From UBA8346 sp050260935 (lineage in GTDB: Bacteria; Bacillota; UBA4882; UBA8346): a stretch of DNA of 14,950 bases. Under the pieces are notes generated by a model. It made no database searches and was not told the origin of the DNA. It saw nothing but the letters and a program-made list of their open reading frames with translations. Of this stretch, positions 6,700-13,500 are shown piece by piece; positions within the stretch are counted from its first letter, which is position 1; every line of letters begins with the position of its first letter. The stretch spans positions 1 through 14,950 of the forward strand of contig JBLNCU010000066.1 in assembly GCA_050260935.1 (NCBI GenBank). Direction: 5' to 3'. Made by a program: the position numbers and the translations under genes.

Positions 6700-9156
6700 C
6701 TACACCACCAGGTAAGGATGGCGGTCTTTGATCACTTTAACATCAGGTTCCTTTAATGACCGGTATTTTTCCCAAGCTTGCTTAACCACCTGTTCCAACC
6801 GGTCCGGCTGCACGCTTTTTAGAAGCAGTTGCCAGCGGTAATTGTTTTGAATTTTTGGAATCAAGGCCGGACTAGGTCCTAATATTTCCATATCCAAAGG
6901 CGGTCTTTCGGAACTGCTCAAAGCCGCCCGGACCTTCTCAACCAGAAGATAAAAACTGTTAGCGGCTTTACTTACCTTCTCCGGGTTTAACCCGGAAAAA
7001 CCAAACTTGACCATTTCGGCAAAAGGAGGGTAATGCAATTTATCCCGGAATTCAATCTCCGTTTGGTAAAAACTCCGGTAATCGTGTACCTTGGCAAAAC
7101 GCAACGAGTAATGATCCGGATCATAGGTCTGAAAAACAACCCGGCCCGGTTTTTGGCCGCGGCCGGTTCTCCCGGCCACCTGAGTAAGCAATTGAAAGGT
7201 GCGTTCCGCCGCCCGGAAGTCCGGAATATGTAATATAGAGTCGGCGGAGATCACTCCCACCAAAGTGACATTCGGAAGGTCCAGACCCTTGGCGATCATC
7301 TGGGTTCCCAGTAAAATATCAACCGCTCCCGATGTCAATTGCTGATAAATTTGATGGTGAGCGCCTTTTTTAGCGGTTGAATCAACATCCATCCGCACAA
7401 TCCGCGCTTCCGGAAAATAAACGGCCAGTTCCTCTTCGAGCTTTTGGGTTCCATGACCGAAGAAACGGATGCGGGCGCTGCCGCATTTAGGGCATTGGTT
7501 GGGAACCGGCTGCCGGTAGTCACAGTAATGGCAGCGGAGCGTCTTTTCGGTTAAATGGTAGGTTAAAGCCACTTCACAAGCGGGGCAGCCTAAAGAATAA
7601 CCGCAATCCCGGCATAAAATGAAAGTGGAATGACCCCGCCTGTTCAGCAGCAGGATGATTTGTTCGTGATTGGCCAGGCTTCCGGCGATGGAATCAAACA
7701 AGCGCCGGCTCAAAATATTTTTATTCCCGTTTTTTAATTCTTCCCGCATATCCACCACCTGCACCTCGGGGAGGGGATTACGGTTAAAGCGTTTATTTAA
7801 TTGCAGGTAGCGATATTTACCGGTTTGGGCGTAATAAAAAGACTCCACCGAGGGGGTGGCGCTGCCGAAGATCACCTTGGCGCCCGTAAGAGAGGCCAAT
7901 TTTTCAACTACTTGCCGTATGTGGTAACGGGGATTTTCCTCCTGTTTATAAGTTGATTCATGTTCTTCATCAACAATAATCAATTTTAAATCAGCAAAAG
8001 GCGCAAATACGGCCGAACGGGCTCCCAATACCAAGCGGGCTTCGCCTCTTTTCACTCGGAACCATTGGTCAAACCTTTCGCCATCCGACATATTGCTATG
8101 GATCAGCGCCACCTGGTCGCCGAACCGGTTACGGGCCCGCTCCAGCGTTTGGGGAGTGAGGGCGATCTCCGGCACTAAATATAACACTTGACCCCCATTT
8201 TTCAGTATTTCTTGAGCGGTTTCAAAATAGACTTCAGTTTTACCGCTCCCGGTGACTCCGTGGAGCAAATAGAGACTGCCCTCTTGACCGGTGGAAATCG
8301 TTTGAAATGCGGTTTGTTGCTCACAATTTAAACTGGTTTGCCTTGGAATAATCCTTTCTTCAAAACCGGCCGGATTACGTTCGGCAGCCAGCTCCAGGCA
8401 GCGCAGTTTACCCTCCTTCAACAAGCGTTTGAGAACCGTGGAGCTAACCCCGGCGGCTCCACAAATTTCGGCGGCAGTCATTCCCATGGGGTTGGTCATT
8501 AGCACATTTTTGACCCGGCTGCCGGCGGCCGCCGTTTCCTCCTCCCCTTCGGGAAAAACCCAGCGGTAAACTTTCGAAGTTTTTGCCTTGGTCTTTGGTT
8601 TGGCGATCCGGTAGGAACGGACCAGTAAACCCCGGTCGGTTAAAAACTCAAAAACCTTGGGTAATTCTTGAAACTTTCTTTGCCAACCGGCCACATTCCA
8701 ACCGGTTTTGGTCCCCAGGGAAACCAGTTCAAGAACGGCTGCAACCTCATCCGCCGGGAAGACAGCCGCCAAAATTTCTTTTAGTTGATCGGCGGGAACT
8801 GTAAGCCGGTAATAAGCTTCCCGGGAGAGATTGGCCCCCGGCGGCAAGCAGAGTTTGACCACCTCCAACCGGCTGCAAAAATTATAGTCAGCCAGCCAAT
8901 TAATTAACTGGTATTGAATTTTGCCAATCAGCGGGGGATCGTCGAGTAGTTCCCGGATTTCTTTCAGGTTGGGAAATTCTGAATAATCGGCTAGTTCCCA
9001 AAGAAACCCAAGACTTGGCCGTTTTTGAAACGGGACAATTACTCTGGCCCCGATTTGAACGGCATCTTGAAATTCGGCGGGGATGCGATAATCGAACAAA
9101 CGGTCAAGGCTCGGGGCTTGAGAAGCCACTAGAACCCTGGCAATCTGGTTACTCAT
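6700..9156 (-). CDS. priA: Primosomal protein N', replication restart helicase PriA
   Basis: Recognises stalled forks and reloads the replicative helicase. The 818 residues match full-length PriA. The N-terminal 3'-DNA-binding domain (about 1-105; RVIVPFQKRPSLGF) is followed by a winged-helix region, then the SF2 helicase core. The core has Walker A GVTGSGKT at 300-307, DEEH at 396-399 and GSATPS at 431-436. A zinc-binding insertion carries four Cys pairs (515/518, 524/527, 542/545, 555/558). GTQMIAKGLD and QVAGRTGRG mark motifs V and VI, and a C-terminal domain ends LVV. A lysine-rich tract (KPKTKAKTSK, about 187-196) in the winged-helix region may be a local insertion. The ATG start has AAGGTTGAAG upstream. 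A promoter and a long hairpin separate it from rpoZ, whereas coaBC normally sits there in Firmicutes. Confidence 0.96.
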   Translation of the reverse strand: MSNQIARVLVASQAPSLDRLFDYRIPAEFQDAVQIGARVIVPFQKRPSLGFLWELADYSEFPNLKEIRELLDDPPLIGKIQYQLINWLADYNFCSRLEVVKLCLPPGANLSREAYYRLTVPADQLKEILAAVFPADEVAAVLELVSLGTKTGWNVAGWQRKFQELPKVFEFLTDRGLLVRSYRIAKPKTKAKTSKVYRWVFPEGEEETAAAGSRVKNVLMTNPMGMTAAEICGAAGVSSTVLKRLLKEGKLRCLELAAERNPAGFEERIIPRQTSLNCEQQTAFQTISTGQEGSLYLLHGVTGSGKTEVYFETAQEILKNGGQVLYLVPEIALTPQTLERARNRFGDQVALIHSNMSDGERFDQWFRVKRGEARLVLGARSAVFAPFADLKLIIVDEEHESTYKQEENPRYHIRQVVEKLASLTGAKVIFGSATPSVESFYYAQTGKYRYLQLNKRFNRNPLPEVQVVDMREELKNGNKNILSRRLFDSIAGSLANHEQIILLLNRRGHSTFILCRDCGYSLGCPACEVALTYHLTEKTLRCHYCDYRQPVPNQCPKCGSARIRFFGHGTQKLEEELAVYFPEARIVRMDVDSTAKKGAHHQIYQQLTSGAVDILLGTQMIAKGLDLPNVTLVGVISADSILHIPDFRAAERTFQLLTQVAGRTGRGQKPGRVVFQTYDPDHYSLRFAKVHDYRSFYQTEIEFRDKLHYPPFAEMVKFGFSGLNPEKVSKAANSFYLLVEKVRAALSSSERPPLDMEILGPSPALIPKIQNNYRWQLLLKSVQPDRLEQVVKQAWEKYRSLKEPDVKVIKDRHPYLVV

Positions 9157-9222
9157 AAAACTTCAACCTTATTCCGAAATTATTCCGTGCCGGAGGTAAC
9201 ATCTCTTTCCAAGATCACGCTT

Positions 9223-9285
9223 ATTATGCCAAGTTGCATTCATCTATACGCTTCAGCTTGCTTATGAATGCTTACTTGGTATTAT
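9223..9285. repeat. Long near-perfect inverted repeat in the priA leader
   Basis: The arms are 9223-9243 and 9264-9285, sharing CCAAGT and GCATTCAT with a few mismatches and one single-base gap, around a 20-base loop. It overlaps the -10 box of the candidate priA promoter and would form a strong hairpin at the 5' end of the transcript, or an operator in DNA. No T tract follows it on the minus strand. Confidence 0.72.
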
Positions 9286-9309
9286 ACCATTCAAAATTAC
9301 TTATTTAAA
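9281..9309 (-). promoter_or_regulatory. Probable sigma-A promoter of priA
   Basis: The minus strand has a perfect TATAAT (9286-9281) with TGG directly before it (extended -10). TTTAAA (9309-9304) lies 17 bases upstream and matches the -35 at 4/6. Transcription would start near 9274, inside the inverted repeat, and lead into priA and probably def-fmt-yugP-rsmB. Confidence 0.6.
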
Positions 9310-9324
9310 TACACATTGGCGGAA

Positions 9325-9358
9325 GACAAAAATCTCAGAGTAACAAAGCTCTGAGATT
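9325..9358 (-). terminator. Intrinsic terminator after rpoZ
   Basis: On the minus strand AATCTCAGAG (9358-9349) and CTCTGAGATT (9340-9331) form a perfect 10-bp stem with an eight-base loop. The stem's last two T run into TTTGTC, making five T in a row. It lies about 100 bases past the rpoZ stop and ends the yicC-to-rpoZ transcript. Confidence 0.75.
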
Positions 9359-9458
9359 AGGATACATTTCAATTCGTCGCTTGAAAACGCCGACTTAGGG
9401 TTGCATTTTTAAATTCCGCTAAAAATCCTGTTTATAGAAGCTAAAAGATTGAATTTGG

Positions 9459-9662
9459 TCACTTAATTCCAATCTTGGTGCGTTCTACTTTTATCTTGCC
9501 GGATTTAATTTCATTTAAGGCTATGGAAACCGCTTTAATGGATTTCTCGCCGTTTAGCTGCTCCTCTTCCAGGATTTTTCGCGCTCTTTTGGCAGCTACA
9601 GTTACCAAAGTGTACCGACTGTCAACGTGGGTTAGAAGCTCATCAAGTGGCGGATAGATCAA
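9459..9662 (-). CDS. rpoZ: DNA-directed RNA polymerase omega subunit
   Basis: A small subunit that helps RNA polymerase assembly by chaperoning beta-prime. The 67-residue protein has the family core: YPPLDELL, DSRYTLVTVAAKRARKI (residues 15-31) and a helix ending KAVSIALNEIKSGKIKV. The start is TTG at 9662, preceded seven bases away by GGAGG (9674-9670). No other start fits. It follows gmk by 71 bases, which contain a 7-bp hairpin, and is the last gene before an intrinsic terminator. The gmk-rpoZ pairing is conserved in Firmicutes and Actinobacteria, which supports the call despite the short length. Confidence 0.95.
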   Translation of the reverse strand: MIYPPLDELLTHVDSRYTLVTVAAKRARKILEEEQLNGEKSIKAVSIALNEIKSGKIKVERTKIGIK

Positions 9663-9695
9663 ATTTGCCCCTCCTTATGTTTGGACACCGCGGAA

Positions 9696-9719
9696 ACGCC
9701 TTGATGCTGAAAAAGGCGT
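9696..9719. repeat. Hairpin between gmk and rpoZ
   Basis: ACGCCTT (9696-9702) and AAGGCGT (9713-9719) form a 7-bp stem with a ten-base loop. Only TT follows on the minus strand, so it is not a convincing terminator. It may be a processing or partial attenuation site between the two genes. Confidence 0.5.
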
Positions 9720-9733
9720 CAGCGCTTCTTAGA

Positions 9734-10345
9734 TTATTCATTGTAAAGGATTTTATCCAAAAAATTTGATTCCTGGCGGGTAACCCGAAATTTCTCTGCT
9801 TGAATAATACATTCAATTTGTTGACATGTCAAGTCTATTTCCCTATTTACAATGAAATAATCATATTCCGGGACCGCTTGAAATTCGGTCTTAATATATT
9901 GGAGGCGTCGGATGATCTCCGATTCCGGCTCGGTTTGTCTACCGATCAATCTTTTTTTTAGTTCGGCGAGTGACGGCGGGGATAAAAAAACCAAAACTGC
10001 TTCAGGCATTGTTTTCTTAATCTTTGAAGCGCCCTGAACATCGATGTCTAAAATCATATCAAATCCGGCCGCCAACATCTCCTCAATGTAAGACTTGGGG
10101 GTACCGTAATAATGGTCATAGACCTTAGCCCATTCAAGAAAGGCGCCCGCTTCAATCCGTTTAACAAATTCCGATTCTGAGATAAAAAAATAGTTTCGGC
10201 CATCAACCTCATTCGGCCTGGGGGCCCGGGTGGTCGCCGAGATGGAGTATTTTAAACCGGGCCAGCAGTTGAATAAATTGGAGATAACAGTGTTTTTACC
10301 TACTCCGGACGGGCCTGAGACCACTATTAACAAACCACGCGCCAT
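9734..10345 (-). CDS. gmk: Guanylate kinase
   Basis: Phosphorylates GMP to GDP with ATP, in purine salvage and GTP/(p)ppGpp homeostasis. The 203-residue protein has the P-loop GPSGVGKNT at 11-19 (Asn where Gly or Ser is commoner), ATTRAPRPNEVDGRNYFF for GMP binding (about 38-55), FLEWAKVYDHYYGTP (about 68-82) and the DIDVQGASKIK segment (about 99-109). The ATG start gives the family's usual MARGLLIVVSGPSG opening. The nearest good Shine-Dalgarno (AGGAG at 10363-10367, overlapping the remA stop) is about 17 bases away, so initiation probably relies on coupling to remA translation. It sits 20 bases after remA and before rpoZ, the standard Firmicutes order. Confidence 0.97.
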   Translation of the reverse strand: MARGLLIVVSGPSGVGKNTVISNLFNCWPGLKYSISATTRAPRPNEVDGRNYFFISESEFVKRIEAGAFLEWAKVYDHYYGTPKSYIEEMLAAGFDMILDIDVQGASKIKKTMPEAVLVFLSPPSLAELKKRLIGRQTEPESEIIRRLQYIKTEFQAVPEYDYFIVNREIDLTCQQIECIIQAEKFRVTRQESNFLDKILYNE

Positions 10346-10365
10346 AATAATATAAACAACTGCTC

Positions 10366-10632
10366 CTATTCTTCGGGGTCAATCGGAACATCTTTGGAAT
10401 TTAAGCGGTGAGCGACTGTCTCGGGCTGGACAGCTGAAAGAATTACATGATCGCTATCGGTAATAATAACTGCTCTGGTGCGCCGTCCGTAGGTGGCATC
10501 GATTAACATTCCTTTGTCCCGGCTCTCCTGGATGATTCTTTTTATCGGCGACGACTCGGGACTGACGATAGCGATAATGCGATTTGCGGAGACAATATTA
10601 CCAAACCCGATGTTGATTAATTTAATATCCAT
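10366..10632 (-). CDS. remA: RemA/DUF370-family DNA-binding regulator
   Basis: In Bacillus subtilis RemA is an essential activator of biofilm matrix and some osmoprotection genes, and it wraps DNA as a ring-shaped octamer. The 88-residue protein shows the family hallmarks: INIGFGNIVSANRIIAIVSPESSPIKR (about 6-32), then DATYGRRTRAVIITDSDHVILSAVQPETVAHR. Arginines in the GRRTR segment are known DNA contacts in the family. The length is standard. The start is ATG 10632 with only a weak purine-rich stretch upstream, 23 bases after the mIHF-type gene, so coupling is likely. What it regulates here is unknown. Confidence 0.95.
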   Translation of the reverse strand: MDIKLINIGFGNIVSANRIIAIVSPESSPIKRIIQESRDKGMLIDATYGRRTRAVIITDSDHVILSAVQPETVAHRLNSKDVPIDPEE

Positions 10633-10655
10633 GATTTCTACCCAGGGCTCCCTTC

Positions 10656-10970
10656 TTAATTACTGCCAAGTCTTTCTATTAAAGCTTGTCTTTGGCGGTT
10701 TCCGAGGCCCTGAATGCGACGGGTCTCATCAATACCGATATCATTCATGATTTTCTTTGTTTTAACTTTGCCGATACGCGGTAATGATTCCAATAAGTAA
10801 ACAACTCTCATTTTGGCAACCACGTCGTCATTAATATTCGCGAGTACTTCCCGGATGGTGGTCTTACCGTTCTTAAGGTTTTGACGGATCTTCGCTCTTT
10901 TGCTTCTGACCTCCTGAGCTTTCTTGAGAGCCTTTCTCTTCTCTTCCAATGACAGTTTCGGTAATGCCAT
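10656..10970 (-). CDS. mihF: Actinobacterial-type integration host factor (mIHF) family protein
   Basis: A 104-residue basic DNA-binding protein. The N-terminal half is a charged helix (LSLEEKRKALKKAQEVRSKRA, about 6-26). The C-terminal half carries the helix-two-turn-helix region, LLESLPRIGKVKTKKIM followed by GIDETRRIQGLGNRQRQALIERL, which matches the mIHF family (ValxLPGxGKxxAxxIMxxLGIxxxRRxxGLG). From family knowledge, mIHF bends and compacts DNA and in Actinobacteria lies beside gmk, as here. It has an excellent AGGAGGTGA site that overlaps the yicC stop codon, eight bases before the ATG, so the two are coupled. It is unrelated in fold to HU/IHF-beta proteins. The occurrence between yicC and remA is not found in Bacillus subtilis. 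Confidence 0.9.
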   Translation of the reverse strand: MALPKLSLEEKRKALKKAQEVRSKRAKIRQNLKNGKTTIREVLANINDDVVAKMRVVYLLESLPRIGKVKTKKIMNDIGIDETRRIQGLGNRQRQALIERLGSN

Positions 10971-10981
10971 TTTTTCACCTC

Positions 10982-11860
10982 CTATTCAATATTTTGAATT
11001 TGCTCGCGGATCTTTTCCAACTCAGCTTTGAAGTTAATTACGATTTGAGCGATCTTTAAATCGTTGGCCTTGGAGCCAACCGTATTAATCTCCCGGTTTA
11101 ACTCCTGAATCAGAAAGTCCAACCTCCTGCCGATCGCCTCCCCGGCGTCGAGAATCTCTGAAAATTGTCGCAGGTGGCTTTCAATACGGACCAATTCTTC
11201 GGTAATATCCGATTTGTCGGCAAAAATAGCAACTTCCATAGCCAGACGGCCGGGATCCAGTTCCACTCCCCCGGTAAGTTCCTGAATCCGCCTGGTTAAT
11301 CTCTCCTGATAACCGGCGACTACATTGGGCGCCAAAACCTGCAGTTCCAACCGGAATTGTTCAAGAATCCCCAGTTTGGCTTGGATATCCACGGCTAGTC
11401 CCCGACCCTCGGTTTGTCTGGTTTGAATAAGGGCTCTTAAGGCCTCATTGAGAGCTTCAACGGCAATTCCGTTAAGCAGCTCCAGATCCTCCTCGGGCTG
11501 GGTAATCTCAAATATATCGGCCAGCTGGGTAACGGTTTTTAAATCAACTTCCCCGCTTATTGCATAATCGCTTTTTAACTCCTGAACTGCTTTTAGATAA
11601 GAGGCAACCAGCGGCTTGTTCAATTTAACCTGGGCCTCTTCAAGGGAGGATTTTTCGATAGTTAGCGAAACTTCGATTTTGCCGCGGGAGATTTTTCCGG
11701 AGATCTCGCGCCGCAGTTTATCTTCAAGGAATGAATAAGTTTTGGGTATCTTGAAGTACAATTCTAAATAACGGTGGTTGACCGATTTTAAATCGATAGT
11801 TACCGTATAATCCGGGGTGGAAACGACTCCCCGGCCATAACCCGTCATACTTAGGGCCAA
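10982..11860 (-). CDS. yicC: YicC/YloC-family endoribonuclease
   Basis: A member of the YicC family, shown in E. coli and B. subtilis to be an endoribonuclease. The 292 residues match the family length. It begins ALSMTGYGRG, the near-invariant opening. It contains SVNHRYLE (about 27-34) and a middle helical region, and ends in the DUF1732 domain with GRRLDFLIQELNREINTVGSKANDLKIAQIVINFKAELEKIREQIQNIE (about 243-291), which carries the conserved E and K residues. I keep TTG 11860 as the start: AAGGT at 11871-11875 is ten bases upstream, while ATG 11848 would be too far and would remove the conserved SMTG. It is the first gene of the minus-strand block and diverges from htrA. Confidence 0.95.
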   Translation of the reverse strand: MALSMTGYGRGVVSTPDYTVTIDLKSVNHRYLELYFKIPKTYSFLEDKLRREISGKISRGKIEVSLTIEKSSLEEAQVKLNKPLVASYLKAVQELKSDYAISGEVDLKTVTQLADIFEITQPEEDLELLNGIAVEALNEALRALIQTRQTEGRGLAVDIQAKLGILEQFRLELQVLAPNVVAGYQERLTRRIQELTGGVELDPGRLAMEVAIFADKSDITEELVRIESHLRQFSEILDAGEAIGRRLDFLIQELNREINTVGSKANDLKIAQIVINFKAELEKIREQIQNIE

Positions 11861-11948
11861 AGTTGAAATTACCTTTCTATGTTAGTGTTTACTGAAAAAA
11901 TTAGAAACGATCTATATATTCCACCCACCGTACCAAATTCCTCCTTTT

Positions 11949-11977
11949 TTCCAGGAATTTTCCGAAAAGTCCGGGAA
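11949..11977. promoter_or_regulatory. 29-bp dyad between yicC and htrA (operator candidate)
   Basis: The sequence is an odd-length imperfect palindrome, with 12 of 14 base pairs matching around a central C at 11963. The halves read TTCCaGGAaTTTTC and GAAAAgTCCgGGAA. Its right end overlaps the ECF-like -35 GGGAAC (11973-11978). The size and symmetry suggest a binding site for a dimeric regulator acting on one or both divergent genes; a transcript hairpin is the alternative. Confidence 0.5.
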
Positions 11978-11999
11978 CTTTTTTAAAAAGGCCCCGTTT
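11973..11999 (+). promoter_or_regulatory. ECF-sigma-like promoter of htrA
   Basis: GGGAAC (11973-11978), followed by a run of T, and CGTTT (11995-11999) are separated by 16 bases. This matches the general ECF pattern (GGAAC/TGAAAC, N16, CGTN). It would start transcription about 100 bases before the htrA ATG. No convincing sigma-A promoter is visible nearer the gene. The ECF sigma gene that could use it lies just downstream of htrA. Confidence 0.5.
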
Positions 12000-12105
12000 T
12001 CTATGATAAATACCGAAAGCGGTTGAGAAAAATACCCGGGTATCAAGCCTTGAGATTCATTCTTCAGCCTATACTAGATTTTACACGTAAATGGAGGCTT
12101 TTTCA

Positions 12106-13317
12106 ATGAGCGATAATCTTAAAAAATATTTTTCCTACTTAACGATAGCTTTATTTTCATCAATAATTACCGCCGGCATTTTTTGGGGTTTAGCGCCGCA
12201 ACTTTTTCAAAATAAAGCGGCGGAACAGAGATTTGTAGAGCAGCCGGCTCTGAAAAAAGTCGACTATATTAATGAGCAGTTGGGACCGAACTCTTTCATC
12301 ACCGCCAGGCAAAAGGCCGCTCCCTCAGTGGTCTATATAGACACTTTGTCTGTTGTAACCCAGACCCCGGATATTCCTGAGGAATTTCGGGACTTCTTCC
12401 CCCCCGGTCTCTTCGGCAACCAGCAACAGCAAGTTCACGGCGCCGGCTCCGGTTTTATTATCCGTCAAGATGGCTACATTTTAACCAACGAACATGTGGT
12501 TAAAGGCGCTCAAAATTTAAAAGTAACTCTCCAGGGCGGTAAAAAATTCGACGGCCGGGTCGTCGGCACTGATCCCCAGACCGACTTGGCCGTAGTTAAA
12601 ATAGACGCCAAGAATCTGCCAACCGCCGAACTTGGGGATTCCGACAGCCTGGTCCCCGGGCAATGGGTGATGGCCATCGGTAATCCGTATCAATTCCAGG
12701 ATACCGTTACCGCCGGAATCATCAGCGCCCTAAACCGGTCCTTGGATAATCCCGATGATCATCAGCACGGCAACCTAATTCAAACCGACGCCGCCATCAA
12801 TCCCGGAAACAGCGGCGGGCCGCTGGTTGATTTATCCGGTAAAGTGATCGGCATCAATGAGGCGATCATCGCCAATGCCCAAGGCCTAGGGTTTGCCATC
12901 CCGGTTAACCTGGCTAAGAAAATTTCGCAAGAGCTCATTACCAAAGGTAAGGTTCAACGTCCGGCCGCCCCGTGGCTGGGAGTCGGTTTAACCGAGATTA
13001 GCGACAGGATTGCCAATTACTACGGCCTGACCAACCAGGAAGGCGCGATTATTCAAGTATATCCCAACAGCCCGGCAGCCAAAGCCGGATTGCAGGACGG
13101 GGATATCATTAAGGAGATCAACCATAAGAAAATTAAAACTCCGCAAGATGCGGTGAACGTTGTTGGCAAGTCAAAGGTCGGCCAGGAAATCGAATTGCTG
13201 ATCTTTAGGGACGGACAACTCAAGGTATTTAAAGTTAAATTGGAAGCTAAACCGGAACAATTGAATAGTAATAACAATTCCGGCCGTAATAATCCTTTCC
13301 AACCTTTCAACCGTTAA
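12106..13317 (+). CDS. htrA: Membrane-anchored HtrA/DegP-type serine protease with PDZ domain
   Basis: A quality-control protease for misfolded proteins at the cell surface. The 403-residue product has a short cytoplasmic N-terminus, an uncleaved signal-anchor (about 7-29) and a linker. A trypsin-like domain follows (about 70-275), with His130 in LTNEHVV, Asp160 in DPQTDLAVVK and Ser236 in NPGNSGGPL, and then one PDZ domain (about 285-380; PWLGVGL, GAIIQVYPNSPAAKAGLQDGDII). It ends in an Asn-rich tail. This layout matches Firmicutes HtrA/HtrB/YyxA. I choose ATG 12106 because GGAGG at 12093-12097 is eight bases upstream. The in-frame ATG 12091 overlaps that site. It sits before an ECF sigma/anti-sigma pair and behind an ECF-like promoter, suggesting stress-controlled expression. 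No clear terminator separates it from the sigma gene. Confidence 0.96.
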   Translation: MSDNLKKYFSYLTIALFSSIITAGIFWGLAPQLFQNKAAEQRFVEQPALKKVDYINEQLGPNSFITARQKAAPSVVYIDTLSVVTQTPDIPEEFRDFFPPGLFGNQQQQVHGAGSGFIIRQDGYILTNEHVVKGAQNLKVTLQGGKKFDGRVVGTDPQTDLAVVKIDAKNLPTAELGDSDSLVPGQWVMAIGNPYQFQDTVTAGIISALNRSLDNPDDHQHGNLIQTDAAINPGNSGGPLVDLSGKVIGINEAIIANAQGLGFAIPVNLAKKISQELITKGKVQRPAAPWLGVGLTEISDRIANYYGLTNQEGAIIQVYPNSPAAKAGLQDGDIIKEINHKKIKTPQDAVNVVGKSKVGQEIELLIFRDGQLKVFKVKLEAKPEQLNSNNNSGRNNPFQPFNR

Positions 13318-13365
13318 GTTCGAAAGGCATCCACTGCTCCGTTTAATTTTTAGCAAAAACTGTTT

Positions 13366-13394
13366 ATTACAGTGTCATAAAGTTTTGGTATAAT
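13366..13394 (+). promoter_or_regulatory. Sigma-A promoter of the ECF sigma operon
   Basis: A perfect TATAAT (13389-13394) with TGG directly before it forms an extended -10. ATTACA (13366-13371) stands 17 bases upstream and matches the -35 at 4/6. Transcription would start near 13401, leaving a leader of about 100 bases that holds two overlapping inverted repeats. No ECF-like promoter with correct spacing is visible here, so autoregulation is not obvious. Confidence 0.6.
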
Positions 13395-13420
13395 GGAATT
13401 AATTATTGGAATTTCAAATG

Positions 13421-13448
13421 CCGTTAATAACGGAAACTTGAATCCGTT
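13421..13448. repeat. Overlapping inverted repeats in the sigma-factor leader
   Basis: CCGTTAATAACGG (13421-13433) is a perfect palindrome around one base. Its right half also pairs with a third copy: AACGGA (13429-13434) with TCCGTT (13443-13448), loop of eight. Three half-sites in 28 bases could be two alternative RNA hairpins or tandem operator half-sites just downstream of the start of transcription. Confidence 0.55.
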
Positions 13449-13500
13449 TTAGTTCCATTACGCCAACTGCTAAATTTGATGATATAAAAAGGTGGGGCCG

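Larger units (their letters stand above)
9157..9458. other. Intergenic region between rpoZ and priA (coaBC position)
   Basis: About 300 bases without an open frame of note. Reading the minus strand it holds an AT-rich tail after rpoZ, a clear intrinsic terminator (9325-9358), an extended -10 promoter (9281-9309), a near-palindrome of about 63 bases and the priA leader. The leader contains CGGAATAA twice (about 9163-9184). No remnant of a coaBC reading frame is visible. Confidence 0.6.

Noticed and set aside
12023..12075. Sigma-A promoter for htrA (TTGAGA with TATACT)
   Set aside because: The spacing between the best boxes is 14 bases, too short for a working sigma-A promoter.
12091..12105. 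Upstream ATG for htrA, adding MEAFS
   Set aside because: It overlaps the GGAGG that is well spaced for ATG 12106 and has no ribosome binding site of its own.
13356..13386. Terminator between htrA and the sigma gene
   Set aside because: ACTGT/ACAGT gives only five pairs and no T run follows directly; the alternative AAAACT/AGTTTT stem has a long loop. Too weak to annotate.
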